Shown here piece by piece: positions 1 to 9,893 of a stretch of DNA of 64,000 bases (position 1 is its first letter; each line of letters begins with the position of its first letter). The notes under the pieces are model-generated. The model was not told where the DNA came from, ran no database searches, and worked only from the letters and a program-made list of their open reading frames with translations. Both the position numbers and the translations under genes were made by a program. Origin of the DNA: Desertivirga xinjiangensis (GTDB lineage: Bacteria; Bacteroidota; Bacteroidia; Sphingobacteriales; Sphingobacteriaceae); NCBI RefSeq assembly GCF_024436435.1, contig NZ_JAFMZP010000001.1, positions 992,001 through 1,056,000 on the forward strand, read 5' to 3'.

Positions 1-393
1 GATATTCCGAGCACACCTTTGTATGACTTTGGTCATGGTTTGAGCTATACCACGTTTGAATACGGAGAGCTAAAAGCATCGGTGCTGAAAGCCAGGCCGG
101 ACGGAAAGATCGCAGTTGAGGTACCGGTAAAAAATACGGGAGATACTGATGGAATGGAGACTGTGCATTGGTTTATATCTGATCCGGTAAGCACTATTTC
201 CCGCCCGGTTAAGGAGCTTAAATATTTTGAGAAGCAGTTGATCAAAAAAGGTGAGACAAAGGTATTCCGTTTTGAAATCGATGTGAAAAGAGATTTCGGG
301 TTCGTTAGTAATCAAGGCAAAAAGTATGTTGAGGACGGCGACTATTATGTTATTGTGAAGGATAAGAAGGTAAAAATAGAAGTAGGTCGATAA
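1..393 (+). CDS. Glycoside hydrolase family 3 enzyme, C-terminal fragment (5' end outside window)
   Basis: The frame is open from base 1, so only the last 130 residues or so are visible. The opening PLYDFGHGLSYTTF matches the conserved join between the second GH3 domain and the C-terminal fibronectin-III-like domain of beta-glucosidase/xylosidase-type GH3 enzymes. The rest (VKNTGDTDGMETV, then beta-strand-rich sequence ending VKIEVGR) fits that Fn3-like domain. The catalytic residues lie upstream and cannot be checked, so the substrate is unknown. It ends 4 bases before the next gene, suggesting co-transcription within the polysaccharide utilisation locus. Family assignment is strong; any narrower activity would be a guess. 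Confidence 0.88.
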   Translation, partial: DIPSTPLYDFGHGLSYTTFEYGELKASVLKARPDGKIAVEVPVKNTGDTDGMETVHWFISDPVSTISRPVKELKYFEKQLIKKGETKVFRFEIDVKRDFGFVSNQGKKYVEDGDYYVIVKDKKVKIEVGR

Positions 394-397
394 AAGA

Positions 398-1612
398 ATG
401 GCGAGTCAAGGGAGAATTTATTTGATGCTTTGCATCCTATTAATACACAGTTTTACGCTAGTAGCTAGAGGTGCAAAAAATGATCTGGATTATACCAGTC
501 CGAATATGTACAAACGCGGTACCCAGAGCGAACGGATCCAAAGGGCAGTAGATGAGGCAAAGCGTACGACCGGAAAAGTGATTATTCCGAGGTATGACGT
601 TGTAGAAAAAACAACAGTCTGGCTGCTAGACCAAGCAATCCTGTTGCCGGGTGATATAGAGCTTGAACTGAATAATTGCAAGATCAAATTATCGGATAAG
701 TGCAGGGATAATTTTATCCGTTCTGCAAACGCGGGTCTGGGCATCAGTACTGTCCAGCCTTTAAGCAACATTAAAATAACGGGCAGGGGCAACGTCTTAT
801 TGGAAGGTGCCAGCAATCCGCGCTCTACGGGAGATCATAATAAGACCTTGTCCAAAGATCCTAAAGGATTCGGACAATCTTATGGAAGCGACGCCGGTAA
901 AAGTGGAGAGAACCAGAAAGGCGGGTGGCGTAATCACGCTATTATACTTGCTCATGTCGATGCTTTTGAGATAAGCGGTATTAAGCTGAAGGACTACCAT
1001 GCTCATGGTTTAGTGTTAGAACGTTGTACAAATGGCAAGGTAAAGGACATCACTTTAGATGTCAGGCAAGCCGTTAACGTTGCTGGAGCCGACAGGCAGC
1101 TCCTGAACCAGGATGGATTGGGAGTGCGGTTCGGATGCAGAAACATAATCATAGATAATTGCAGAGGCAAAAGCGGAGATGATTTTATTAATATCGGACT
1201 GACTGACACGGGGGTGGGAGCAGGTGAGGAAAATGTCAATGTGGTAAGTGGCTCTATATATGGCGGCGAAAAAGATAACATCTCAAACGTATATCTTCAG
1301 AACTGGCAGGATTTCTATTCTATTTCACACCGTGCAATCCGCATTATGCCGGTTGGAAAACTTAGAATAAGAAATGTTTTTATAGAGAATATGGTAATCA
1401 GCCCTTTATCAAACCAGGGCCTGGTTGTTGAACATGCCGGAAATATAAAGGGACTTTTTGTAAGAAATATAATTACCGGTTTGCCTGTCAAGGCCAGGGG
1501 GATATCAGACGCTAGTTTCAGGGATATTCTATATACAGGCGATGGAGAAGCGATCGATATACAGGCTAATAGTACTGTAGCAATGGACAATGTAATAAGT
1601 ACAAAACCTTAG
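398..1612 (+). CDS. Secreted GH28-like right-handed beta-helix protein
   Basis: The 404-residue product starts with a signal peptide (hydrophobic LMLCILLIHSFTLVARG). The body has the repeating short beta-strand pattern of a right-handed parallel beta-helix, as in polygalacturonases and pectate-lyase-like proteins. NQDG near residue 233 and SGDDFINIG near residue 256 resemble the NTD and DD motifs of GH28. The usual GHG and RIK motifs are not clearly present, so the activity may be altered. It follows the GH3 gene by 4 bases and lies ahead of the SusC/D genes, which fits a role in cleaving a pectin-like or other acidic polysaccharide in the periplasm or at the cell surface. The substrate is inferred only. 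Confidence 0.7.
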   Translation: MASQGRIYLMLCILLIHSFTLVARGAKNDLDYTSPNMYKRGTQSERIQRAVDEAKRTTGKVIIPRYDVVEKTTVWLLDQAILLPGDIELELNNCKIKLSDKCRDNFIRSANAGLGISTVQPLSNIKITGRGNVLLEGASNPRSTGDHNKTLSKDPKGFGQSYGSDAGKSGENQKGGWRNHAIILAHVDAFEISGIKLKDYHAHGLVLERCTNGKVKDITLDVRQAVNVAGADRQLLNQDGLGVRFGCRNIIIDNCRGKSGDDFINIGLTDTGVGAGEENVNVVSGSIYGGEKDNISNVYLQNWQDFYSISHRAIRIMPVGKLRIRNVFIENMVISPLSNQGLVVEHAGNIKGLFVRNIITGLPVKARGISDASFRDILYTGDGEAIDIQANSTVAMDNVISTKP

Positions 1613-1674
1613 TTATAGAAACTGGCCGGCTTTAGATGTCTAAAAAGGTAAAAATTCCATAAAAAGCCTTCTTT

Positions 1675-1710
1675 GTACAAAAATGAACCATTTCCGTACG
1701 AAAACGAACC
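1675..1710 (+). promoter_or_regulatory. Direct-repeat operator, candidate site for the hybrid regulator
   Basis: GTACAAAAATGAACC at 1675-1689 and GTACGAAAACGAACC at 1696-1710 match at 13 of 15 positions. They are 21 bp apart, two helical turns. The second copy ends 21 bp before the -7 box, where an AraC-type activator would touch RNA polymerase. The locus encodes such an activator at 11177-15268. The repeat is seen directly; the binding partner is inferred. Confidence 0.65.
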
Positions 1711-1731
1711 CTCTAAACATGCCTTTGTATA

Positions 1732-1739
1732 TAGTTTTG
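1732..1739 (+). promoter_or_regulatory. -7 promoter box of the susC operon
   Basis: TAGTTTTG matches the Bacteroidota consensus TAnnTTTG. It lies 21 bp after the direct repeat and about 390 bp before the susC start. Confidence 0.55.
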
Positions 1740-2126
1740 TTACAGCAAAAAGGGCAGAAGCCTGGCAAGCACCAATTAACGTAAACAAATTTTAAACCAG
1801 CGAGTGGGCGTTGAATCCGGATTCCGGCTACAGCGAACCGCCAATTTAAACCGAATATTATGAAGTGTTTTCAAGTAGTAATTGCAGATATCGCCAAGAA
1901 GCTGCACAACTCAAAGTCGAAAAATTATTATCGCTTTGACATGCCAATCATAAAGCCGAAAATAATCGCAACCCCTTCCAACTTAACAGAAAGAAATTTA
2001 AACTACAAATTCTCATGCCTATAGAAGATTACTAATCAGATTCACACCGAATTGTCTTCAGATCTGACATAGAATGAAGATGAAATGTAAATGTTTTAAA
2101 GTTAACCCTTACATAATCTATTTTAA

Positions 2127-5100
2127 ATGCTTAAAGAAATACACATACAGCTGAAAAGCTGCTTAATGGCTGTTGCTATGCTCTTACTGACGGTAAGTGA
2201 CATTTATGCGCAGCAAGATCCAATTAAAATCAAAGGAAAAGTTACTGATGAGAAAGGAGAGGCCTTGATCGGCGTTTCAGTGCTTGTGAAAGGCACCACC
2301 TCAGGAACCTCAACGGATATCGACGGAAATTACACCTTACAAGCTTCTCCGTCGGCAACCCTGGTTTTTTCATACGTAGGTTTCAACCGCCAGGAAGTCA
2401 AAGTTAGTCCCTCTGGAGTTGTGAATGTGACCATGGCCGGAGATAAGGTACTTGATGAAGTAGTGGTGGTAGGATATGGTACTGCGAAGAAAAAGGATGT
2501 GACGGGGGGGGTAACAGTGGTGGGCAGTGAGCAAATCAATATGGTTTCTACTCCCAATTTAATGGACCGTTTGATTGGGCAGGTTGCTGGATTTACGATT
2601 ACAACGGGTAATGCTGCGCCAGGACAAGATCAAACACTGGAGATTCGTGGTGAAAATTCCTTGTCTGCACCTAATAACCCTTTGATCGTTCTGGATGGAA
2701 TTCCGTATAGTGGTTCGCTACAAGATCTTGATCCCAACATCATCGAAACCATGAGTGTGTTGAAAGATGCATCGGCAGTAGCGATCTACGGAGCCCGCGG
2801 ATCGAATGGGGTAATACTTATTCAGACCAAGCGAGGCAAGCTAGGTAAGCCACAAGTGTCCTATAGGGGGCAGCTTGGCGTCGCGGAACCTATGCAATAC
2901 ATCCAGGTAATGGGACCCAATGAGTTTATACGCTTTCAGCGAGATATTGCTCGTTTAAAGGAAGGGCGGTCCAGTGATGGGCTCGATCCTATCGCGGGAG
3001 GCATTATTAGTCTTACTGAACGTGAAATGTACCAAAAGGGAATTACACACAATTGGCAAGATTATATATTCCGGAAGGGATTTACAATGGATCATCAGGC
3101 AAGTATCTCCGGAGGAACAGAGAGTACTAAGTATCTGGCTGCTATTTCTTCTCTGGGGCAGGAGGGAGTGGTCCTCAACTCGAAACTTTCGCGTACCATA
3201 ATTTCAGCGAATATCGATCAGACCTTCAATAAATGGTTGACCACAGGTATCGGAACACAATTCTCTCAAAGAGAAGACGGTGGCATTACTCCAAATATAG
3301 AGCATGCGATTAAACAGAGTCCTTTTGGAAAATACACAGATGAAAATGGTAACTATGTTCCTGAGCCGATGGAGTATAATCTCATAGCTAACCCTATGCG
3401 CAACGTAGATGCCGTGCAGGATAGAACCAACCGTAACTTTTTCCTAAGTGCTTATGCGAATGTACTGTTGCCTGTGAAAGGCTTATCGTTCCGGTCAAAC
3501 TACGGATACAATTACCGAAGCTCCTTTACGGGCACTTATTATGGAAAAAATACTTTTGAAGGAAAAACGGTAGGAGGCAGAGGAAGTGTTAATAACGGGC
3601 ATTATAATGATTATACCTGGGAGAACATACTCAAGTACGAGCGTGAGATCGGCAAGCATCGCTTTGATGCAACCGGATTATTCAGTATGCAGGAGAGTAG
3701 AAACTTCAGTTCTTCTCTAAGCGGGACAAATTTCGTGACCGATGACAACGAATATAACATGATGGAAGGTGCGGAGAATGTTTCGACTCCAAATTCCGAC
3801 CTGGAAGAAAAGGCAATGCTCTCCTATATGCTCCGTCTGAATTATGCCTTTAAGGGTAAGTACATGGCAACGATCACCGCTCGTAGAGATGGTTCGTCGG
3901 TGTTTGGAAAAAATAATAAGTATGCTTTTTTCCCCTCTGCTGCCCTTGCATGGCATATAGGTGAGGAGAATTTTATAAAAGACAGAGCAGACTGGGTAAA
4001 TATGCTTAAACTGAGAGTGTCTTATGGAGCTAATGGCAATGAGGCGATTCGTCCGTATCAGACATTAGATCGTCTTTACTCGGGTGTGAAGTATATATGG
4101 GGCGATGCCGGTAACGCAGCCAATACGGCCTACCTTGCGGGAAATGGGATTGGTAATCCCAACCTCAGATGGGAAACGACTTATACCGCTAACGCCGCTT
4201 TGGATTTTTCATTATTTAATAATCGTTTCGGCGGAAGCGTCGACATGTACCTATCAAATACACACGACCTGTTGATGATCCGTACTGTACCTATTATGAA
4301 TGGCTATAACAGAATCTGGGACAATATCGGACAGGTACGTAATAAGGGTATTGAAATCGCTTTAAACTCGGTTAATATTGACAAAAAGAATTTCCGCTGG
4401 AGTTCTAATCTTAATTTTTCCCTGAACCGTGATAAGATCATTGAGCTGCGTGGAGACGGAGTAGATGATATCACCAACAACTGGTTTATAGGCCAGCCTT
4501 TGAGGGTCATTTATGACTACAATATGATAGGGGTCTGGAAACAAGGGGATGAATTTCAACTTACTAACCCCGACGGAACTGTACGCGAGATTCAGGCAGG
4601 CGCCATTCCCGGTTCAGCTAAACTGGAGGATGTAGACGGAAACGGATATATAGATACTAAGGACAGGAAAGTTATCGGATCCCAAAGACCTAACTTCACC
4701 GCATCTATAGGCAACAGATTGAAATACAAGAATTTTTATCTTTCCTGCCTGGTTAATGGCGTATTTGGAGATTGGAGCGAAGACAATGTTGCAAATATGG
4801 CGTCGTGGACCTTTGGGATAACGAATTATGTGCATGGCGCCAACTATTGGACACCTGAGAACCAGAACGCAGACATAGTTTCACCTGGTTATGATAATAA
4901 TTTTGGCCATGGTTATTATAAGGAAGTTTCTTACGTGCAGATTAAGAATATTACGCTTGGTCATAGGTTTGGTCAGAAAACCGCAGGCAAAGTTGGTTTC
5001 AGTGCCATTGATCTTAACCTAAGTGTAAATAATCTACACACTTTTTCTAACACAAGACAGGTGCTCAACTATGACAACGGCTGGATGGCTTCCTATCCAA

Positions 5101-5141
5101 CTGCACGCTCTTATATGTTAGGATTGAATTTAACTTTTTAG
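2127..5141 (+). CDS. SusC/RagA-family TonB-dependent outer-membrane transporter
   Basis: The product has 1004 residues, a usual length for SusC. A signal peptide ends near residue 29 (IYAQQ). Next is a carboxypeptidase-D-like beta-sandwich (about residues 33-110, GKVTDEKGEALIGVSVLVKG), then a plug domain with the family signature LKDASAVAIYGARGSNG near residue 215, then a 22-strand-type barrel ending in an aromatic residue (LNLTF), as outer-membrane proteins do. It imports oligosaccharides captured by the SusD partner encoded 11 bases downstream, using TonB energy. It probably heads an operon running to the terminator at 9793-9831. The glycan cannot be read from sequence. Confidence 0.95.
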   Translation: MLKEIHIQLKSCLMAVAMLLLTVSDIYAQQDPIKIKGKVTDEKGEALIGVSVLVKGTTSGTSTDIDGNYTLQASPSATLVFSYVGFNRQEVKVSPSGVVNVTMAGDKVLDEVVVVGYGTAKKKDVTGGVTVVGSEQINMVSTPNLMDRLIGQVAGFTITTGNAAPGQDQTLEIRGENSLSAPNNPLIVLDGIPYSGSLQDLDPNIIETMSVLKDASAVAIYGARGSNGVILIQTKRGKLGKPQVSYRGQLGVAEPMQYIQVMGPNEFIRFQRDIARLKEGRSSDGLDPIAGGIISLTEREMYQKGITHNWQDYIFRKGFTMDHQASISGGTESTKYLAAISSLGQEGVVLNSKLSRTIISANIDQTFNKWLTTGIGTQFSQREDGGITPNIEHAIKQSPFGKYTDENGNYVPEPMEYNLIANPMRNVDAVQDRTNRNFFLSAYANVLLPVKGLSFRSNYGYNYRSSFTGTYYGKNTFEGKTVGGRGSVNNGHYNDYTWENILKYEREIGKHRFDATGLFSMQESRNFSSSLSGTNFVTDDNEYNMMEGAENVSTPNSDLEEKAMLSYMLRLNYAFKGKYMATITARRDGSSVFGKNNKYAFFPSAALAWHIGEENFIKDRADWVNMLKLRVSYGANGNEAIRPYQTLDRLYSGVKYIWGDAGNAANTAYLAGNGIGNPNLRWETTYTANAALDFSLFNNRFGGSVDMYLSNTHDLLMIRTVPIMNGYNRIWDNIGQVRNKGIEIALNSVNIDKKNFRWSSNLNFSLNRDKIIELRGDGVDDITNNWFIGQPLRVIYDYNMIGVWKQGDEFQLTNPDGTVREIQAGAIPGSAKLEDVDGNGYIDTKDRKVIGSQRPNFTASIGNRLKYKNFYLSCLVNGVFGDWSEDNVANMASWTFGITNYVHGANYWTPENQNADIVSPGYDNNFGHGYYKEVSYVQIKNITLGHRFGQKTAGKVGFSAIDLNLSVNNLHTFSNTRQVLNYDNGWMASYPTARSYMLGLNLTF

Positions 5142-5152
5142 ATCAGAAAGAT

Positions 5153-6805
5153 ATGAAAATGAAAAACTTTATAAAAACCAGTTTGGCGGTTATATTGATG
5201 CTTTCTTTCAGTGGATGCGAACGTTTCCTGGAGGAAGACTTAAAATCAGAGCTGGCGCCAAGTAATACATTTACGAGTACTTACGGTTTTGAGGTAGGTA
5301 GCGCAGGGCTATATTCACTGTTGCGTTCAGAATATAACACTTATGGCGAAGGTGGTGCTTACATTCACAATGCTGCTTGTCCTTATGAAGCTTTACAAGT
5401 TGCCACAGATATTGCAGATGCGCCAGCAAGCGACGGCTCGCTGATCCCGTTCGCCAACCTGACAATGAATTCAGAAACCCGATTTGTGGGGACATTCTGG
5501 AACTGGGCTTATAGCCTTATCGCTTCCGCTAACGAAATTCTTGTTTTTTCAGAACAAAACACCAACTGGGATAATCCCACAGATAAGGCGCGTTTCCAGG
5601 CCGAGGCCCGGTTCTTTCGAGCATATGCTTATCGTACGCTAATCTATCTTTACGGCGATGTACCATATGTAGAGACGATTCTGTACGATTTTCAGCTAAA
5701 TTTCACTCGTACGCCCAAAGCTGAGGTATTAGGCCATATCGTAGAGGATTTGAAATTTGCTACAGAAAATCTTCCTGCCAACCCTGAACAGGTTCTGGAT
5801 GGAAAACTCACCAAATGGGCTGCATATCATTTATTGAGCGAAATGTACCTGCTGCAAAAAGAATATGTACTTGCAGAACAAGCTGCTTTAGCTGTCATTA
5901 ATAGTGGTTATTATGGGCTAATGAAAACACGCTTTGGCGTAAACAAAGATAAGCCAGGCGACGCTTTCAGTGACATGTTCCTGGAGAATAACCAAAACCG
6001 GAAGTCTGGTAACAGGGAAAGTATCTTTGTTTTGCAATTTCAGTTTAACACCGTTGGTGGAGGTACTAATTCTGACGATTGGACACGCCGGGCATGGAAC
6101 CCTAAATACCAAGATATTGGAGGCTTTGTTTTGGCAGATACTTTAGGTGGTCGCGGTTTGGCACAACTGGTCCCGATGAAATGGTGGGTTGGAACTGCCG
6201 GCACCAATGCGACAGGAAATATTCCTGGAATTTTTACCAATCCAGATATGCGGAACTCTAACTATAATATTAAGCGTAACTGGTATTATAATAATCCTGC
6301 AGAGACTGCTTTATTTGGTAAAAAAGTTAATATAACTGACCAAACATGGACGTCCACCAAATCTCTTTTTCCAGCTATCACAAAGTTTTTCTACGGACGT
6401 ACGGAAAACTTAGGCTTAACTGGAAGCTACAAAGACCGAATGAAATTCCGTTTGGCAGAGACGTACCTCTTGCTTGCTGAAGCTTATCTGGGACAGGGGC
6501 TTCCTGGAAAGGCAGCCGAGGCTGTCAATGAAGTACGTGGAAGAGCCGGAGCATCAACTGTAGATGCCAGTGTTATGACCATGGATTTCCTTCTTGATGA
6601 GCGTATCAGGGAAATGATAGGTGAAGAGACCCGCCGTTTTACATTGGTACGTACGGGTAAATATATAGAGCGGGTAAGAGCATATAACGATGCTATCAAG
6701 GGTATAGTTAAGGATGAACATGCATTATGGCCTATTCCTCAAGCTATCATTGATGCTAACCGTGATGCTGAATTCCCTCAGAATTTGGGATATGAAAAGC
6801 GGTAA
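5153..6805 (+). CDS. SusD/RagB-family surface glycan-binding lipoprotein
   Basis: The 550-residue product begins with a lipoprotein signal (LMLSFSGCERFLEE, Cys near residue 22). The helical TPR-like scaffold of SusD is recognisable, including the conserved AEARFFRAYAYRTLIYLYGD near residue 153 and the C-terminal FRLAETYLLLAEAYLGQG and ALWPIP blocks. SusD forms the lid on the SusC channel at the cell surface. It starts 11 bases after the susC stop, so the two are co-translated. Assignment is secure; ligand specificity is unknown. Confidence 0.95.
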   Translation: MKMKNFIKTSLAVILMLSFSGCERFLEEDLKSELAPSNTFTSTYGFEVGSAGLYSLLRSEYNTYGEGGAYIHNAACPYEALQVATDIADAPASDGSLIPFANLTMNSETRFVGTFWNWAYSLIASANEILVFSEQNTNWDNPTDKARFQAEARFFRAYAYRTLIYLYGDVPYVETILYDFQLNFTRTPKAEVLGHIVEDLKFATENLPANPEQVLDGKLTKWAAYHLLSEMYLLQKEYVLAEQAALAVINSGYYGLMKTRFGVNKDKPGDAFSDMFLENNQNRKSGNRESIFVLQFQFNTVGGGTNSDDWTRRAWNPKYQDIGGFVLADTLGGRGLAQLVPMKWWVGTAGTNATGNIPGIFTNPDMRNSNYNIKRNWYYNNPAETALFGKKVNITDQTWTSTKSLFPAITKFFYGRTENLGLTGSYKDRMKFRLAETYLLLAEAYLGQGLPGKAAEAVNEVRGRAGASTVDASVMTMDFLLDERIREMIGEETRRFTLVRTGKYIERVRAYNDAIKGIVKDEHALWPIPQAIIDANRDAEFPQNLGYEKR

Positions 6806-6848
6806 GCAGATCATCAGAGAATAATGATTTTTACTAAAGAATAACGTA

Positions 6849-8069
6849 ATGGAAAAAGTAAAATATTTATATAAAATAGTGCCTTTATTTTTTGCGGTAC
6901 TTTGCATGACTGCCTGCGAACCGGAAGTTTTGGACATTCCTAAGGTGGAAGAGCGTTTGGAGTTAAAAGCTTCAGCAGAAAATATCACTCTGGATGAAGA
7001 GCATCTTGAAGATAATGCAATAACCTTTTCATGGACAGAGGCAAGAGAAGTCTCTGACGATCATCTTGTATCTTATACTACTAAAATGGATGTGGTAGGA
7101 AATAATTTTGGTTCGGCTACAGCCATTATGAACTATGAGGATGAAGGTATCAACAGCAGGAGTTTTACGTCGGAGCAGCTACAGAACTGGGCAAATGAAA
7201 AATGGGGAGTGGCAGCAAATAAACCCTTTACTATAGAGTTTCGCATCATTGCTGAATGGGAAGGCGGGGCTACCTTTGAGGCGCCAGAAGTGCGTACTGT
7301 AAGAGTTAACGTGCAGCCTATTAGAACTGTGGTTTTTAATGCCGATAAGGTATTCCTCGATGGTTCGGCGGTACCTGGATTGAGTAAAGTTGAGATGAGT
7401 AAAACCCTGGAAAATCCAAACCAGTATGCGTTTCTTCTTGATCTGGAGGCTGGTGATCTGCAGATCCCCGTAGAATTCGAAGGTGCAACAAACTATATCT
7501 ATTCTGCTGACGCAAATGATCAGTTACAGGACGGTGAGACAATAGGTATAAAAATGCGGGAAACTCCGTTTGCCTGGAAGATAGAAACTCCGGGTCAATA
7601 TCGTGTGGTCGTTAATATGCAAAAAGCAACTGCTGCTATCTATTCGCCAGCAACAGCTCTTACACCAAAGAGTGTTGTTTGGAATGGTGGCGGAGGAGCT
7701 ATTACCACGGAAGTTACGGATCTGTGGATGCATGGCGCTATTAACAACTGGGGAGCTCCGATTAAAATGAGCTGTACGCCAAGTTTAGCTGATCCGCAGG
7801 TGCTTGTTTATACCGGCGGCCGGACGGGTAAAGCTAAATTTATCGTTTACGGTGGAAACGACAATGACAAGAACCTTGCTTACGCATTTAGTTCTCCATT
7901 GACTGCCGCGGGTCTAAGGCAAGATATTACTCTCACTTTAGGTAAGGTAAATGATTTAGGTGGAGGGTTTTCAGGAGAAAATCGTAATTCATATATCACG
8001 ATCCCCACCGGAACAAATTTCCTTGTATTTGACCTGAGGAATATGACGATCCTTGCTGAAAAGAGGTAA
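6849..8069 (+). CDS. SusE-like outer-membrane lipoprotein
   Basis: The 406-residue product has a lipobox (MTACEPE, Cys near residue 23). It then has the arrangement typical of SusE/SusF-type proteins: an N-terminal all-beta domain (LKASAENITLDEE, ITFSWTEA) and later beta domains likely to bind carbohydrate (SVVWNGGGGAITTE; WMHGAINNWGAPIKM). Position directly after SusC and SusD supports a surface glycan-binding role. SusE-like proteins diverge greatly, so the family name rests on the N-terminal domain and context. It is spaced 43 bases from susD. Confidence 0.75.
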   Translation: MEKVKYLYKIVPLFFAVLCMTACEPEVLDIPKVEERLELKASAENITLDEEHLEDNAITFSWTEAREVSDDHLVSYTTKMDVVGNNFGSATAIMNYEDEGINSRSFTSEQLQNWANEKWGVAANKPFTIEFRIIAEWEGGATFEAPEVRTVRVNVQPIRTVVFNADKVFLDGSAVPGLSKVEMSKTLENPNQYAFLLDLEAGDLQIPVEFEGATNYIYSADANDQLQDGETIGIKMRETPFAWKIETPGQYRVVVNMQKATAAIYSPATALTPKSVVWNGGGGAITTEVTDLWMHGAINNWGAPIKMSCTPSLADPQVLVYTGGRTGKAKFIVYGGNDNDKNLAYAFSSPLTAAGLRQDITLTLGKVNDLGGGFSGENRNSYITIPTGTNFLVFDLRNMTILAEKR

Positions 8070-8109
8070 ATGAGGTGAGAATTTAGGGAAGATAGCGTCC
8101 AAAAGACCG

Positions 8110-8148
8110 GCTTAAGCAAGAGATCCTGAAGCAAGTTCAGGATGACGA
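8110..8148. repeat. REP-like palindromic element (unit 1)
   Basis: The core GATCCTGAAGCAAGTTCAGG is an imperfect palindrome followed by ATGACGA. Near-copies occur at 21692-21789, 27247-27380 and 32712-32749, always between genes. It lies just before the DUF4832 gene and overlaps the first possible start (8142), which argues for the start at 8202. Confidence 0.7.
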
Positions 8149-8201
8149 TGAGGCCGATTTCAGGATATCTCTTCCAAATAAATTTAAAATATCAAGAAAA
8201 A

Positions 8202-9767
8202 ATGACAAAATTGAATTATAAGAAAATAAGCAAAGTTGCTTTGTTGGCAATCATGTGTCTCCATTCAGTTGCCTGCACAAAAAAAGACGATGATACCAAA
8301 GTGGGCGTTCCTACCGGAACCCTGGTAAAACCAAAATACAACAGAAGCTCGGTTATACATAATCCTTTAAACGGCTGGGTGATGTATGGCGCACGTGATG
8401 CCAATGAGACTTACTGGGATAAGGAAATATATGTTGCCGACCTGGGCAAGAGAGTAAAGATCCGGGATTATGCTTCTGCTTGCTATATTCGTACCAGCTG
8501 GTCATCCATGAACCCCAGCGATGGAGTGTATACCTGGAGAGACCCAAATTCGCGGCTCGGTAGATTAATTAAGGGAGTGCAGGACAGAGGTTTACCCATC
8601 GCACTTCGTATTGTGGTTGACGGACGAGATCAGGGTATGAACACCCCTCAGTTCGTATTTGATGCGGGCGCCAAGTCTTACCTGGAGAATGCTAATTATC
8701 CTACCCGAATAACTCCAATACCACAGGACCCAATTTTCCAGCAATATTATACCAAATTTATTGAAGAACTGGCCAAGGATTTTAATGATCCTGTAAAAAC
8801 TTCATTCATCGATGCTTACGGACTAGGTAAATGGGGCGAGGCTCATAATGTAGTATATGCGGCTCCGGGTGAGTTAAATGATAATGAGAAAGAAGTTGTT
8901 AAGGAGCAGGTTTTTGATTGGATTACCGACCTTTACACCAGGACCTTCAATAAGGTGCCCCTTGTTATTAATTATCACCGTGTGATCGGAGATCCGGTGA
9001 GCTGGGGTGCAGCAAATCCCAATAGTGACAAGTTGCTGGTCAAGGCTATTAATAAAGGATATAGCTTGAGGCAAGATGCTTTTGGAATGAGCGATTATTA
9101 TGGAAGTTGGGAAAAGCAATTTGTTAACGGTTGGATCTTTAAACGCCCGGTGATTATGGAAGGAGGTTGGATCATTAGCTCTCACAGCTATTGGAACGAC
9201 TCAAGTAAAAAGTACAGGCAAGGACATCCTGAAGATGTAAGACTTGGAGAGTTTGACGCATCGGCCGAAGCTCATGTGAATATGATGGATTTCAGGGCAG
9301 GGTCAGAGACGGAGTCCTGGTTTGAAAACAGCTTTACATTGGTTCAGCGCTTTGTCTCTGAAGGCGGTTACAGGCTGTACCCAGACCGGGTTTATCTGCC
9401 TGAGAAAGTAAACAGCGGGTCTGAGGCTATTATTACTCATCGCTGGAGAAATACAGGCTGGGGATATTGCCCTAATAACATTCCTCAGTGGAACTACAAA
9501 TATAAAGTTGCTTTCGCTCTGCTGGATGCTCAGGGCAATGTAAAAAAAGTGCTGGTTGATAATAACAGCGAGCCTTCGAATTGGCTTAAAGATACACCGG
9601 TATCCTATGAGTTCAAAACTCCGGTGGATGTACCAGCCGGAACTTATTCATGGGCTGTAGCCATTGTTGATAAGACAAAGGAAAACCAGCCAGGTATAAA
9701 GCTTGCCGTTAACGGTGATATTACCAGCGGCGGATGGCTGAAGCTTCTCGATGTGCAAGTGCAATAA
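8202..9767 (+). CDS. DUF4832-type lipoprotein, putative glycosidase-fold protein
   Basis: Translation from ATG 8202 gives 521 residues with a lipoprotein signal (LHSVACTKKDDD). An upstream ATG at 8142 would put an unlikely extension over a repeat element before the signal peptide, so 8202 is preferred. NPLNGWVMYG near residue 50, followed by RTSWSSMNPSDGVYTW and GLPIALRI, resembles the beta/alpha-barrel N-terminal part of DUF4874/DUF4832 proteins, which are common in polysaccharide loci. A beta-sandwich C-terminus (from about residue 400) follows. It is the last gene before the terminator at 9793. Catalytic activity is not established for the family as far as I know. Confidence 0.7.
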   Translation: MTKLNYKKISKVALLAIMCLHSVACTKKDDDTKVGVPTGTLVKPKYNRSSVIHNPLNGWVMYGARDANETYWDKEIYVADLGKRVKIRDYASACYIRTSWSSMNPSDGVYTWRDPNSRLGRLIKGVQDRGLPIALRIVVDGRDQGMNTPQFVFDAGAKSYLENANYPTRITPIPQDPIFQQYYTKFIEELAKDFNDPVKTSFIDAYGLGKWGEAHNVVYAAPGELNDNEKEVVKEQVFDWITDLYTRTFNKVPLVINYHRVIGDPVSWGAANPNSDKLLVKAINKGYSLRQDAFGMSDYYGSWEKQFVNGWIFKRPVIMEGGWIISSHSYWNDSSKKYRQGHPEDVRLGEFDASAEAHVNMMDFRAGSETESWFENSFTLVQRFVSEGGYRLYPDRVYLPEKVNSGSEAIITHRWRNTGWGYCPNNIPQWNYKYKVAFALLDAQGNVKKVLVDNNSEPSNWLKDTPVSYEFKTPVDVPAGTYSWAVAIVDKTKENQPGIKLAVNGDITSGGWLKLLDVQVQ

Positions 9768-9792
9768 ATCTGATTAATAGCAACATAGTATC

Positions 9793-9831
9793 ATTAAGCT
9801 GTTGTCTTCTCCTTGCGGACAACAGCTTAAT
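9793..9831 (+). terminator. Intrinsic terminator after the susCDE operon
   Basis: A perfect 14-bp inverted repeat (ATTAAGCTGTTGTC and its complement) encloses an 11-base loop and is followed by ATTTT. It separates the SusC-to-DUF4832 operon from the esterase and regulator genes. Confidence 0.8.
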
Positions 9832-9893
9832 ATTTTAGAAACCTTTGGTGAAGCAGTATTTTTATGATAAACTTGAGTCGAAGTAACAGAATA

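Larger units (their letters stand above)
1613..2126 (+). promoter_or_regulatory. Intergenic region and long leader of the susC operon
   Basis: This 514-base gap has no convincing gene. Near its left end are a 15-bp direct repeat and a TAnnTTTG box (listed separately). If transcription starts just after that box, the susC mRNA has a leader of about 380 bases. It contains no long ORF. Long leaders with antisense RNA control are known for some Bacteroides polysaccharide loci, but nothing here proves that. Confidence 0.5.
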
